Assembly (NCBI RefSeq): GCF_023061285.1
Contig: NZ_JAKGAM010000005.1
Coordinates: 173,753 to 237,752 of the forward strand
From: Chromohalobacter nigrandesensis
GTDB taxonomy: Bacteria > Pseudomonadota > Gammaproteobacteria > Pseudomonadales > Halomonadaceae
Direction: 5' to 3'
Length of the DNA stretch: 64,000 nucleotides
Below the pieces are notes generated by a model. That model worked only from the letters and a program-made list of their open reading frames with translations. It had not been told where the DNA came from and made no database searches. The translations under genes and the position numbers were made by a program. This document shows positions 1 through 7,859 of this stretch, piece after piece (the stretch's first letter is position 1; each line of letters begins with the position of its first letter).

Positions 1-639
1 TTTGTCGCCGACCTGGAGCGGGCCGACGCCGGCGGGAGTGCCGGTATAAATCAGATCGCCAGGGCGGATGCGCATAGTGTGGGAGAGAATCGAAACGATT
101 TCCTGCACGTCCCATATCAGGTCGGCAATATCTTGGTCCTGCTTGATCTCATCATTGACGGCGAGCCAGATACGGCCCTCGGTGGGATGACCGATATCAC
201 CGGCCTTGCGCAAAGGGGAAATCACTGCGGACTCATCGAAGGCCTTGCCCCAATCCCAGGGCCGGCCCTTTTCGCGTGCTTCGAGCTGCAGGTCGCGGCG
301 GGTCAAATCATTACCGGCAGCGTAACCGTAGATGTAATCGTTGGCCTCCTCGACCGGGACCTGGAAGCCGGCCTTGCCGATAGCTATTACCAGCTCCATT
401 TCGTAATGGAAATTTTGGGTCTCCGGTGGGTAGGGGACGTCGCTGCCGTCAGGCACGATAGCGTCGGCGGGCTTGGTGAAGAAGAAGGGAAATTCGCGAT
501 TCGGATCGCGCCCCATCTCCCGGGCATGCGCCTCGTAGTTACGGCCGACGCAGAAAATGCGGCGTACTGGGAAACGCTGGTTGTCACCTTCAATGGCGAT
601 ACTGCTGACGGGCTGCGGATCGAAGACGTAATCGGTCAT
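1..639 (-). CDS. Fumarylpyruvate hydrolase-type FAH family enzyme (3' end outside window)
   Basis: The reverse strand from the ATG at 639 to the window edge translates without a stop for 213 codons, starting MTDYVFDPQPVSSI. It carries family hallmarks of the fumarylacetoacetate hydrolase fold: IFCVGRNYEAHAREMG near the N-terminus, FFFTKPADAIVP, a metal-ligand region NFHYEMELVIAIG, and PGDLIYTGTPAGVGP close to the edge. FAH enzymes of this short class (about 230 residues) hydrolyse fumarylpyruvate or maleylpyruvate to pyruvate plus fumarate or malate, the last step of the gentisate pathway. Lying 47 bp downstream of gentisate dioxygenase supports that role. Roughly 15 to 20 C-terminal residues should lie beyond base 1. 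No maleylpyruvate isomerase is visible here, so either it lies outside or this enzyme acts directly on maleylpyruvate. Family sure; exact substrate inferred. Confidence 0.88.
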   Translation of the reverse strand, partial: MTDYVFDPQPVSSIAIEGDNQRFPVRRIFCVGRNYEAHAREMGRDPNREFPFFFTKPADAIVPDGSDVPYPPETQNFHYEMELVIAIGKAGFQVPVEEANDYIYGYAAGNDLTRRDLQLEAREKGRPWDWGKAFDESAVISPLRKAGDIGHPTEGRIWLAVNDEIKQDQDIADLIWDVQEIVSILSHTMRIRPGDLIYTGTPAGVGPLQVGDK

Positions 640-686
640 GGAATAGCGCTCTTGGTATTGAGTGAAAAAGGTTGAGTGACAAAGAG

Positions 687-1736
687 TCAGGCGGCACTGC
701 GCTGTTCGCGCCATATGCCCAGCTTTTGCTGAGTCACCCGGTCGGAGAAACTGAATAAGACAGCATCTTCGTGGGCCTGGTGGACTACTGGGTACCAACT
801 GGGTATCACGACAATGTCCTTGGGTTTCCAGTGGTAAGTAGTGTCGCCGATGGTGGTCGTTCCACTACCTTCAACGACGGTGAATACCGTGGCATCGGTT
901 GCACGATAGCTAGCGGTCTTGAAACCTTTGGGCAGCAGTTGAACGAAGGGGGAGATGGTGGGCATCGCTGAGCCACCGTCGAGTGGGTTGATGTAGCGCA
1001 TCTTGAGACCGTGACATGGGTCCCACTCATCATGACGTCGCATGACCTCGAGAGCTTCGCGGGTTCGCGTATAGGGATAGTTGAAAAGAGGGGAGCTTAG
1101 CCCCGTGCGCTCGAAGTCGACGGGTAGCAAGTTGGCACCATAGCGGGCCTGTGAATCGCCGTTGGGCTTGGTGAGCGCCTGCGTATCCTCGCCTAGCCCT
1201 TCGGCAAAAGACGCATCGAAGAACGACAGCATCGGAATGTCGAGGCCATCCATCCAAATCATCGGGTCGTTCGACTCATTACCATGATCATGCCAAGCAT
1301 TAGGCGGCGTGATCACGAAGTCACCCACTTCCATATGCGTTCGCTCGCCGTCGACGGCGGTGCAGGCCCCGCTACCCTCCATCACGAAGCGCAACGCTGA
1401 TTGGCTGTGACGATGGGCGGGCGCCACTTCGCCGGGCAGGACCAACTGCAGCCCAGCATAGAGCGACGTAGTGATGCGGCTTTGGCCGCGCATTCCGGGG
1501 TTTTCAAGGATAAGGACCCGGCGCTCGGCCTCCTTGGCAGTGATCAACTTGCCGGCTTCCATCAGCAGGTCACGGGCTGGGGAAAATTCCCAGCGATGCG
1601 GTAGGCATTCGCTCTTTGGTACTGGCGTAATGAGGCTGTTAAGCACGTTCCAAAGTGCGCTGAAGTTTTTATCGTTAAGCTTGGTATAAAACGCATCGCG
1701 CTCCGGTGATCTTTTCGGGGCTTCGGTGAGTGACAT
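687..1736 (-). CDS. gtdA: Gentisate 1,2-dioxygenase
   Basis: The 349-residue product is a bicupin ring-cleaving dioxygenase that opens gentisate (2,5-dihydroxybenzoate) to maleylpyruvate using Fe(II) and O2 in the cytoplasm. The first cupin shows the metal-binding pattern PAHRHSQSALRFVMEG (His108, His110) followed by PPNAWHDHGNE (His149, His151). The second cupin spans about 260-335 with the degenerate GSGTTTIGD and PSWYPVVHQ segments. Length matches the family. A good AGGAG site sits just before the ATG. It is the fifth gene of a minus-strand operon running hydroxylase, TRAP receptor, TRAP permeases, this gene, FAH hydrolase; it fixes the pathway as gentisate-type. Confidence in the call is high. 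Confidence 0.95.
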   Translation of the reverse strand: MSLTEAPKRSPERDAFYTKLNDKNFSALWNVLNSLITPVPKSECLPHRWEFSPARDLLMEAGKLITAKEAERRVLILENPGMRGQSRITTSLYAGLQLVLPGEVAPAHRHSQSALRFVMEGSGACTAVDGERTHMEVGDFVITPPNAWHDHGNESNDPMIWMDGLDIPMLSFFDASFAEGLGEDTQALTKPNGDSQARYGANLLPVDFERTGLSSPLFNYPYTRTREALEVMRRHDEWDPCHGLKMRYINPLDGGSAMPTISPFVQLLPKGFKTASYRATDATVFTVVEGSGTTTIGDTTYHWKPKDIVVIPSWYPVVHQAHEDAVLFSFSDRVTQQKLGIWREQRSAA

Positions 1737-1771
1737 GACACATCTCCTTGCGGATTAGGGTTATCGCACCC

Positions 1772-1797
1772 GCTCTCGTCTTTTCGAGAGCTTTTTT
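1772..1797 (+). terminator. Hairpin with T6 tail reading rightward, between dctM and gtdA
   Basis: A 7-bp perfect stem GCTCTCG/CGAGAGC with a 6-nt loop is followed by TTTTTT on the plus strand. Both flanking genes are on the minus strand, so as an intrinsic terminator it would stop antisense transcription. On the operon mRNA it is an intercistronic hairpin preceded by A6. The role is uncertain; the structure is seen directly. Confidence 0.5.
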
Positions 1798-1815
1798 GCG
1801 GTCCAGTCAGTGACG

Positions 1816-3075
1816 CTATAGAAAGGCTGTGACCAGTGCGGGATAGAAGATCGTCAGCAGAATCACCAAGCTGGCGGCGAGAATGAACGGCAAAATCCAA
1901 AACGTGATCCGCGCCAGGCTGACATTGCTTATTGCTGAGGCCATGAACAGGCCGGCACCGACGGGGGGCGTCAGCAGTCCCAAGGTCAGAGTCATGCAGG
2001 TCACTACACCGAAGGCGACTGGATCGATGCCATAGCCCTGCTGAGCGACCGGTAGCAGGATCGGCACTAGAATGATCAGCGCGGCGATACCGTCCAGGAC
2101 CATTCCGACCACGATCAGCAAAGCGAAGACCATGAGCATGAAGAGCAGCGGGCTCTGGGTGGTGGTCTGCATCATCCCCGCGACCTGCTGCGGGATTTGG
2201 TTGAATACCAGTACCCAACCAAAAGCCTTGGCCGCAGCAATCAGGAACAGCACGATGGCGGTGTTACGGGCTGTGCGTTGCAGCAGGGCGGGCAGGCTGG
2301 CGAGCTTGAGTTCACGAAACACCAAGCCACCGAGAAGCACCGCGAGCAGCGTCGCTACGGCAGCCGACTCGGTGGGGGTGACGATACCGAAAGCGATGCC
2401 GCCGACGATCACCAGCGGAATCGACAAGGTCAGTAGCGCGCCGCGTGTGGCCTGCCACTTGTCGATGTGTGTCGGTCTTGGAGCGTTCGCCGATTTGGCG
2501 CGGTGGGCAAAGAGTGCGATTAGGCCACTGATGATCACGAACAGCGCTAATCCTGGCAGGATGCCGCCTAGAAACATCGATCCGATGGATACCTGCCCGA
2601 TTACCCCGTAGATGATGAAGATCATCGATGGTGGAATGATCGGCCCGAGTAGACCGGAACCGGCGGTCAGCGCTGCGGCAAAGCCCTTGTCGTAGCCGTC
2701 CTTTTCCAGCTCAGGGGTCATCACGCGACTCATGATCGCAATCTGGGCAGTGGCCGAGCCCATAATCGAGGCGAGCATCAGGTTCGAGGTCAGCGACACA
2801 TAAGCAATGCTGTGCGGTAACCATGAGAACCAGGCACGCGCCGCGAGGATGATGCGACGGGTGATTCCACCCTCGTTCATAATCTCACCAAGCAGTATGA
2901 ACAGCGGAATCGCCAGCAGGTCGAAGACCTCCAGCGAGCTAAATAGCACCTGTGGCAATGTCTCCAGAGCGCGGAAGTTACCGTCGAGCAGGATGAACGC
3001 CAAAGTGGTTGCCAGCAAAACGAAGGCGATTGGCATCCCCATTAGCATGAGCAGGATGAATATGCCGAGCGTCAT
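1816..3075 (-). CDS. TRAP transporter large permease (DctM family)
   Basis: The 419-residue, highly hydrophobic protein is the 12-helix channel subunit of a tripartite ATP-independent periplasmic transporter, which imports organic anions with sodium. Diagnostic stretches are MLMGMPIAFVLL at the start, GSATAQIAIMSRVMTPEL, GSGLLGPIIPPSMIFIIYG and the C-terminal LGLLTPPVGAGLFMAS. It starts 3 bp after the small permease gene ends, with GGAGG before the ATG, so the two are translationally linked. In this operon the likely cargo is the aromatic acid degraded by the neighbouring enzymes (a hydroxybenzoate); that substrate is inferred from context only. Confidence 0.93.
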   Translation of the reverse strand: MTLGIFILLMLMGMPIAFVLLATTLAFILLDGNFRALETLPQVLFSSLEVFDLLAIPLFILLGEIMNEGGITRRIILAARAWFSWLPHSIAYVSLTSNLMLASIMGSATAQIAIMSRVMTPELEKDGYDKGFAAALTAGSGLLGPIIPPSMIFIIYGVIGQVSIGSMFLGGILPGLALFVIISGLIALFAHRAKSANAPRPTHIDKWQATRGALLTLSIPLVIVGGIAFGIVTPTESAAVATLLAVLLGGLVFRELKLASLPALLQRTARNTAIVLFLIAAAKAFGWVLVFNQIPQQVAGMMQTTTQSPLLFMLMVFALLIVVGMVLDGIAALIILVPILLPVAQQGYGIDPVAFGVVTCMTLTLGLLTPPVGAGLFMASAISNVSLARITFWILPFILAASLVILLTIFYPALVTAFL

Positions 3076-3078
3076 GGG

Positions 3079-3597
3079 TCAGTCCTCCTGCACGCCAAGG
3101 GGAAAGGCGTGGCGTGAACGATCGGTGAGACGGGCGGTTATGTGCAGCAAGGACGTAGCCGAGAACAAAGGGATGATTAGATAAAAGACCCATTTGTCCC
3201 AACCCAATGTAATTGCCATGTCGAAGGCCACGACCGGTGATGTGACCCAGTCGAGCGAGTACTTGAGCAGCAACGCCAAAATGGCCAGACAGATCAGCTC
3301 GCTGACCCAGTAGCAGGCCGCGCGTAGCGGGTCTGGCATCACGCCGGTGAGCATGGTCAGCCGCACATGGCTGTCATGATGGATGCCGATCGAGATGGCC
3401 ATGAAGGCCATCCAGATCAGGATGTAAACGCCTAACTCCTCGGCGAAGAACAATGGGCTGTTGAAGGCGTAACGAAGGATCACATTGATAATCAGCAGGA
3501 TGCCGAAAGTGACGATCAGTGCGCTGCAAACCCATTGCTCTACGTGAACGACGGCACGACTGGCACGGGTGAGGAGGGTTCCATAGGAAGTCGTCAT
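3079..3597 (-). CDS. TRAP transporter small permease (DctQ family)
   Basis: The 172-residue protein has four predicted membrane helices, roughly at 20-40, 52-72, 90-115 and 135-155, as expected of DctQ. The segment NSPLFFAEELGVYILIWMAF is the conserved DctQ core (membrane helix with Glu-Glu near its start). It joins the receptor to the DctM channel. It lies between the receptor gene (47 bp away) and dctM (3 bp away) on the same strand. An AGGTG site precedes the ATG. Confidence 0.92.
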   Translation of the reverse strand: MTTSYGTLLTRASRAVVHVEQWVCSALIVTFGILLIINVILRYAFNSPLFFAEELGVYILIWMAFMAISIGIHHDSHVRLTMLTGVMPDPLRAACYWVSELICLAILALLLKYSLDWVTSPVVAFDMAITLGWDKWVFYLIIPLFSATSLLHITARLTDRSRHAFPLGVQED

Positions 3598-3644
3598 GGT
3601 GTCACCTGCATCGAGGTAATGTGTAAGCGGCCACCGTGGGTCGT

Positions 3645-4652
3645 TTATTGCTCGGCATGCTGGTCAGCGACCTGCTGCTGGAATTGGCTGATCAGCGGCA
3701 AAACCGAGAATTTGTCATCGAAGGCGGCATTGGCCTTGGCAAACTGTGCCTTGGCGTCGTCGAGGTGACGGACATCGATGTGTTCCTCGAGGTAGGCGAG
3801 ATTGTCGGCCTCGGCATCGATTTGAGCCTGGTTGGCCCAGTCCAACGCCTCGTGCATGGCTTGGTTCACGACCTTGCGTTCGTTTTCGCTCAGTGTGTCC
3901 CAGGTGGTTGTGCTGACCATGGCAATCGCCGGGAAGGCCATGTGGTTGGTCAACGTGAGATGCTGAGCCACTTCATCGAAGCCAGAGCCGACCAAGGCGT
4001 CGAGATCAATGCCGACACCGTCAATCATTTTATTCTGCAGGCCTTGGTAGACGTCGGGCAGTTGAATGGGGGTGGGCACCGCATCCGTTGCGCGCCACCA
4101 AGTCTGCATGGCAGAGATGGGAATGATGCGGATCTTCTGATGATCGAGGTCGTCGAGTGAGGTGACGGCGTGGTCGCGCATCAGGATGTGGCGCATACCA
4201 GCGAAGGTATAGCCAAAGGCGTGAAGGCCCTTATCTTCGAGATTGTCGAGCATCTGCTCAGCGGCGGGGGTGTGCGCGGCTTGGATAGCGTCCTCGACAC
4301 TATCGAACAGGAATGGCGTGAACCAGCCGTTAACTGAGGGCTCGCGTTGGCTGGTGATTGCGGCGGTCATGATGCCCATGTCCAACAAGCCGGATTGCAT
4401 CTGTGCAAACATCGCCGGCTCGTCCCCGAGTTGCCCGGCGGGGAATAGAGCCACGCTCAAGTCGCCGTCGCTTTCCGATTCCACTCTCTCGGCGAATTCG
4501 TGAGCGGCCTTGGTCCAGACATGCTGGGGCGGCGTTATTAGCCCTAGTTTCAGCTCTTTAGCCTCGCCAGGAACTGAGAAGCTAAGAAGTGCGCTGCCGA
4601 GTGCAAGGGCGGCAAAGGGCAGGTGGCGTGCTGTCAGGGAGCAGATTTTCAT
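3645..4652 (-). CDS. TRAP transporter substrate-binding protein (DctP family)
   Basis: Starting at the ATG at 4652 the product is 335 residues and begins with an export signal (MKICSLTARHLPF, then a hydrophobic core ending SVPGEA). A longer frame exists upstream but would bury the signal peptide, so this start is preferred. Mature-protein hallmarks of DctP receptors include KLGLITPPQHVWTKAAHEFA, the VALFPAGQLGDEPAMFAQMQSG region, and KIRIIPISAMQTWWRATDAV, which contains the Arg that normally holds the ligand carboxylate. It captures the ligand in the periplasm. Its upstream region contains the same repeated element found before the hydroxylase gene, suggesting its own regulated promoter within the cluster. 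Confidence 0.92.
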   Translation of the reverse strand: MKICSLTARHLPFAALALGSALLSFSVPGEAKELKLGLITPPQHVWTKAAHEFAERVESESDGDLSVALFPAGQLGDEPAMFAQMQSGLLDMGIMTAAITSQREPSVNGWFTPFLFDSVEDAIQAAHTPAAEQMLDNLEDKGLHAFGYTFAGMRHILMRDHAVTSLDDLDHQKIRIIPISAMQTWWRATDAVPTPIQLPDVYQGLQNKMIDGVGIDLDALVGSGFDEVAQHLTLTNHMAFPAIAMVSTTTWDTLSENERKVVNQAMHEALDWANQAQIDAEADNLAYLEEHIDVRHLDDAKAQFAKANAAFDDKFSVLPLISQFQQQVADQHAEQ

Positions 4653-4720
4653 TGTCTTGATCTCGTTGTTGTTGGGAGCTGAGCTGTGACCCAAGGCGTA
4701 TTGGGTATTAATCAGTATTA

Positions 4721-4760
4721 TGATTATCAGTATTGTGCTCAATTATACAAAGGTGGCAGT
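4721..4760 (-). promoter_or_regulatory. Candidate operator copy 1 (ATTG-N4-CAAT core), upstream of dctP
   Basis: The core ATTGTGCTCAAT lies at 4732-4743, about 80 bp before the dctP start. Around it, some 28 of 39 bases match the element at 6740-6775, including the shared TCAGTATTGTG and CAATT. The core is an interrupted palindrome of the size bound by MarR- or IclR-type regulators. No regulator gene is present in the visible part of the cluster. The repeat is observed; its function is inferred. Confidence 0.6.
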
Positions 4761-6700
4761 CAGTCGAGCATGAAATTGGCGAAGAAGGCTGAGAGTTCGT
4801 CGTGAGCCTCCAGTGGCAGCACCTGGGCGACGTGCTGGTCAGGTCGCACTACCACTAGGCAGCCTTGCTCGCGATCTATGCCTCGCATGTCGAAGATATC
4901 CTGGCTGCCCTGGCGATCCGCACAGAACACCTTCTCGTAGTCACGCAAGCCATAGCGCCCTTTTCGTGGCCAGAGCACGCTTGGGAAGTCATCCAAAGAG
5001 AGGTCACGGAAGCCCTGCTGGCAGATGGCCCGCAGGTCGAACATCGCATCGATGTCTTCCCCCGCCGGAGTGTAGCGGTGCAGGGGGCTATCCAGGGACT
5101 CGGTGAGAAATTGGCAGAGTGTCCGCAGTGCTGATCCTTCGGCGGTGGGGTTGCCGGTCCCGGCGAAGGCGAATAGTCGCCAGCGTCCATCGGCCTCGAT
5201 CACATGCCCTAGATGCATGGGGTTGGCATCAGAGAGGCGTACCACCGGCGCGGAATGGAAGCGCGTGCCGATTGCAAAGCCTTCGGCCAGTTGCTGGTGG
5301 GTCGGTTCGGCGCAGATCAGCGAGGGGTAGTATTGAATCGCCGTGCCCGCAGTGAAGCGGCCCTGCTGAATGAAGTATTGCTGGAACTCCTTAGGGTCCA
5401 CGCCGTCGCCCTGATCTTTGCAAGAGCCTTTGGGCGGGGCGCTGAACATCTTGGAGAACTTGCGATCGAAGTCGATTAGCTCCTTGGCCACGGTTTGGCG
5501 CTCGGCGTTGTAAGTGTGCAGTAGTGCCGGTGTTGCGACTCCTCGTAGCACCGAGGCCAGCTTCCAGCCCAGGTTGAACGTGTCGCGCATCGAAACGTTC
5601 ATGCCCTGCCCGGCCTTGGGGCTGTGGGTGTGGCAGGCATCGCCGGCGATAAATACATGCGGAAAGCGGTCTTCCATCTCCGACGTGGGCACATCATCGA
5701 ACTTGTCGCATAGCCGCTGGCCGATCTCGTAGACCGACCACCAGGCGATCTCCTTCACATCCAACGTATAGGGGTGGAGGATGCGCTGGGCAACGGCAAC
5801 CAGGTGTTCGGCGGTGATGTTGCGGCTCGTGACGCGCTCGTCTTGCTTGAGCTTGTCGAGCTCGATGTAGAGTCGCACCAAATAGCCACCCTCCCGCGGG
5901 ATGACCAAGATATTGCCCTCGTTGGCGGAGTGGATCGCCGTCTTCATGCGGATATCCGGGAAGTCGGTGACCGCCAGCACGTCCATGACGCCCCAGGCCT
6001 GATTGGCGGAGTCGCCTTCCAGGGAGCGGCCCAGCGACTTGCGCACCTGGCTGCGTGCCCCGTCGCAGCCCACCACATAACGGGCGCGCACGGTCTCGAT
6101 TTCGCCTTGGTGGGCCTCATCGGTGCGCTCGAGGGTCACCGTCACCGGGTGGTCGGCGTCTAGGGTGACCGCATCGGCCTTGGTCGGATCGGTTTGCACA
6201 TCGACCACGCGGCGCGAGTAGTTAGGCTCCAGGCGAGAGGGGGAGTTGCGCATCACCTCCAGGTAAAAGTCGTGGACCCGTGCCTGGTTGAGCACCGTAT
6301 GAGGGAACTCGGAGAGGTCGTCCTCGGTGTCTTGCACGCGACCGTGGCGCACGATGTGCTCACGGTTTTCCTCGTCAGGCTTCCAGAACACCGTCTCGTT
6401 GATCCAGCAAGCTTCCTTGAGCACTTTCTCGGCGAAGCCGAAGGCATTGAACATTTCCATGGTGCGGCAGGCGATGCCATCGGCCTGGCCGAGTTCCAGC
6501 GGCCCCTCCTTCTGCTCGACGATACGAGTCTTGATATCTGGGAAGGTCGAAAGCTGGGCCGCCAGTGTCAGGCCAGCCGGGCCGCAGCCAACGATCAGCA
6601 CATCGACTTCTTCCGGTAAGGTGTCGGTATTGGCGGGCCCCCCAATAGGAGCGTGCAGAGCCGGGTCGCCGGTGCGGAAGCCATCGCGATGGAATTGCAT
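4760..6700 (-). CDS. FAD-dependent aromatic hydroxylase, MobA / phenol 2-monooxygenase type
   Basis: The 646-residue protein is a class A flavoprotein monooxygenase. It has the dinucleotide-binding motif VDVLIVGCGPAGLTLAAQL (Gly38, Gly40, Gly43), the DG motif GCDGARSQVRKSLG (211 onward), and the GD motif IAGDACHTHSPKAGQGMN near 351-368. After about 440 it has the thioredoxin-like C-terminal domain found in phenol hydroxylase and 3-hydroxybenzoate 4-hydroxylase (MobA, about 640 residues). Overall resemblance is to MobA, which makes protocatechuate. The surrounding genes are for gentisate, so the product could instead be gentisate by attack at another ring position. Family certain, regiochemistry unresolved. 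It is the first gene of the minus-strand operon and has a candidate operator 51 bp upstream. Confidence 0.88.
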   Translation of the reverse strand: MQFHRDGFRTGDPALHAPIGGPANTDTLPEEVDVLIVGCGPAGLTLAAQLSTFPDIKTRIVEQKEGPLELGQADGIACRTMEMFNAFGFAEKVLKEACWINETVFWKPDEENREHIVRHGRVQDTEDDLSEFPHTVLNQARVHDFYLEVMRNSPSRLEPNYSRRVVDVQTDPTKADAVTLDADHPVTVTLERTDEAHQGEIETVRARYVVGCDGARSQVRKSLGRSLEGDSANQAWGVMDVLAVTDFPDIRMKTAIHSANEGNILVIPREGGYLVRLYIELDKLKQDERVTSRNITAEHLVAVAQRILHPYTLDVKEIAWWSVYEIGQRLCDKFDDVPTSEMEDRFPHVFIAGDACHTHSPKAGQGMNVSMRDTFNLGWKLASVLRGVATPALLHTYNAERQTVAKELIDFDRKFSKMFSAPPKGSCKDQGDGVDPKEFQQYFIQQGRFTAGTAIQYYPSLICAEPTHQQLAEGFAIGTRFHSAPVVRLSDANPMHLGHVIEADGRWRLFAFAGTGNPTAEGSALRTLCQFLTESLDSPLHRYTPAGEDIDAMFDLRAICQQGFRDLSLDDFPSVLWPRKGRYGLRDYEKVFCADRQGSQDIFDMRGIDREQGCLVVVRPDQHVAQVLPLEAHDELSAFFANFMLD

Positions 6701-6739
6701 GGGGTTACCTTTTCAGTGGCGATATTGTCGTCACTATGG

Positions 6740-6775
6740 TGATTGTCAGTATTGTGAGCAATTCTGCCAAAGTCG
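6740..6775 (-). promoter_or_regulatory. Candidate operator copy 2, upstream of the hydroxylase
   Basis: The core ATTGTGAGCAAT lies at 6751-6762. Flanks match the copy at 4721-4760 in the same orientation (shared TCAGTATTGTG, CAATT and CCAAAG/ACAAAG). It lies 50 to 60 bp before the hydroxylase start, where a promoter is expected. Two copies in front of two genes of one pathway argue for a common regulator. Confidence 0.6.
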
Positions 6776-7002
6776 TAGCTCGGGCAATAGAGATAAGTCG
6801 CGGATAGGATGGCAGCAGCTTGGCACGTGGCCTGGCATTATGTATCCAGTGCCACGGTTATCATCTATCGAGTTGGTCGGTATGGCTGGCATAGCACAGA
6901 TACCTTCGATATTGTATGTAAAGACTTAGGCGAGTACGCATTCGCAGTGATTCATGCGGCGATACTCGATGGTTAAGCAATGGAATTCAGGGAGTCGGCA
7001 CT
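6776..7002. other. Intergenic spacer between hydroxylase and mipA-like gene
   Basis: The two genes diverge, so promoters for both should lie between 6701 and 7002. Apart from the operator-like element and a GGGAG ribosome site at about 6990 before the mipA-like ATG, I see no gene or clear promoter here. A TTGGCACG-like stretch near 6820 has the wrong spacing for sigma-54. Confidence 0.5.
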
Positions 7003-7773
7003 ATGCAGGCGAGATATCGATATGCAGCGCTGGCCGTGGGGCTGCCGCTGTTGGCAATGGCGGTGCCCAGTCAGGCACAGGAAAGCGGCTGGCAGGGGAG
7101 CTTGGGTGCAGGGGCGATTTACTCCCCCGATTACCTGGGAAGCGACGATTACGAGACCACGGTGTGGCCGTCGGTCGACCTGACCTATGGCGATAGCGTG
7201 TATATCAACGCGCGTGATGGTGTGGGGTGGAACGTCATCAACCGGGATGGCTGGAAGGTGTCGCCGTTTCTTGGTTATACCTTCGGGCGCGACGACGAGG
7301 ACGATCTGCATCGTCTGGACAAGGTCGATGGCGGCGTCACGGCCGGGCTGCGGGCCGAGTATACCGAGGGCCATTGGCTATACAGTGCGGCGGTGGAAGC
7401 CCCCGTCAGCGGGGACGTGGACGGCTATCACGCCAAGGCCAAGGCGCATTGGCGCTCGCGCTTGACCCAGCGCCTGTCTGTCTCACTGGGCCCGAGCGTT
7501 GCCTACGGGAGCGAGTCCTGGGCCGAGGATATGTTCGGCATCTCCTCGCGGGAAAGCCAACGTTCGGGGCTAGATGCCTATTCGCCGAACGAGGGGTATT
7601 TCAAGGTCGGCGCCGATGCCAGTCTGAGCTATTACCTCACGCGAACATGGTCCGTCACGGGATTGGTGGGTGTGTCACGCCTGACCGGCGATGCCAAGGA
7701 CAGCCCCATCGTCGACGATATCGGTGATGCGACCCAGGCTTATGCAGGCGGTTTCATTAACTACAACTTCTAG
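7003..7773 (+). CDS. MipA/OmpV family outer-membrane protein
   Basis: The 256-residue protein starts with a signal peptide (hydrophobic ALAVGLPLLAMAV, likely cut after SQA near residue 25) and is otherwise a run of amphipathic beta strands ending in Phe, as outer-membrane barrels do. Family marks are GSLGAGAIYSPDYLGSDDY, the WPSVDLTYGD strand and a final AYAGGFINYNF. MipA/OmpV proteins are small barrels; some act as scaffolds for murein enzymes and others form channels, so no substrate can be given. It is a single gene diverging from the aromatic operon and closed by a strong shared terminator. A role in aromatic-acid entry is possible from position but unproven. Confidence 0.85.
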   Translation: MQARYRYAALAVGLPLLAMAVPSQAQESGWQGSLGAGAIYSPDYLGSDDYETTVWPSVDLTYGDSVYINARDGVGWNVINRDGWKVSPFLGYTFGRDDEDDLHRLDKVDGGVTAGLRAEYTEGHWLYSAAVEAPVSGDVDGYHAKAKAHWRSRLTQRLSVSLGPSVAYGSESWAEDMFGISSRESQRSGLDAYSPNEGYFKVGADASLSYYLTRTWSVTGLVGVSRLTGDAKDSPIVDDIGDATQAYAGGFINYNF

Positions 7774-7801
7774 TTACGAAACATAACGGTGCTGAACAAC
7801 G

Positions 7802-7836
7802 AAGCGCCCCCGCCCAATGATTGGGCGGGGGCGCTT
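7802..7836. terminator. Perfect 16-bp stem, shared convergent terminator
   Basis: Arms at 7802-7817 and 7821-7836 (core GCGCCCCCGCCCAA) are perfectly complementary around a 3-nt TGA loop. It lies between the ends of the mipA-like gene (plus) and the aldehyde dehydrogenase gene (minus), so it can serve both. T-rich tails are weak. Confidence 0.8.
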
Positions 7837-7859
7837 ACGTTGGGGCGTTCACGGTTTGC

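Noticed and set aside
6815..6845. TTGGCACG-like sigma-54 promoter before the mipA-like gene
   Set aside because: The GG and GC elements are one base too far apart for a sigma-54 promoter.
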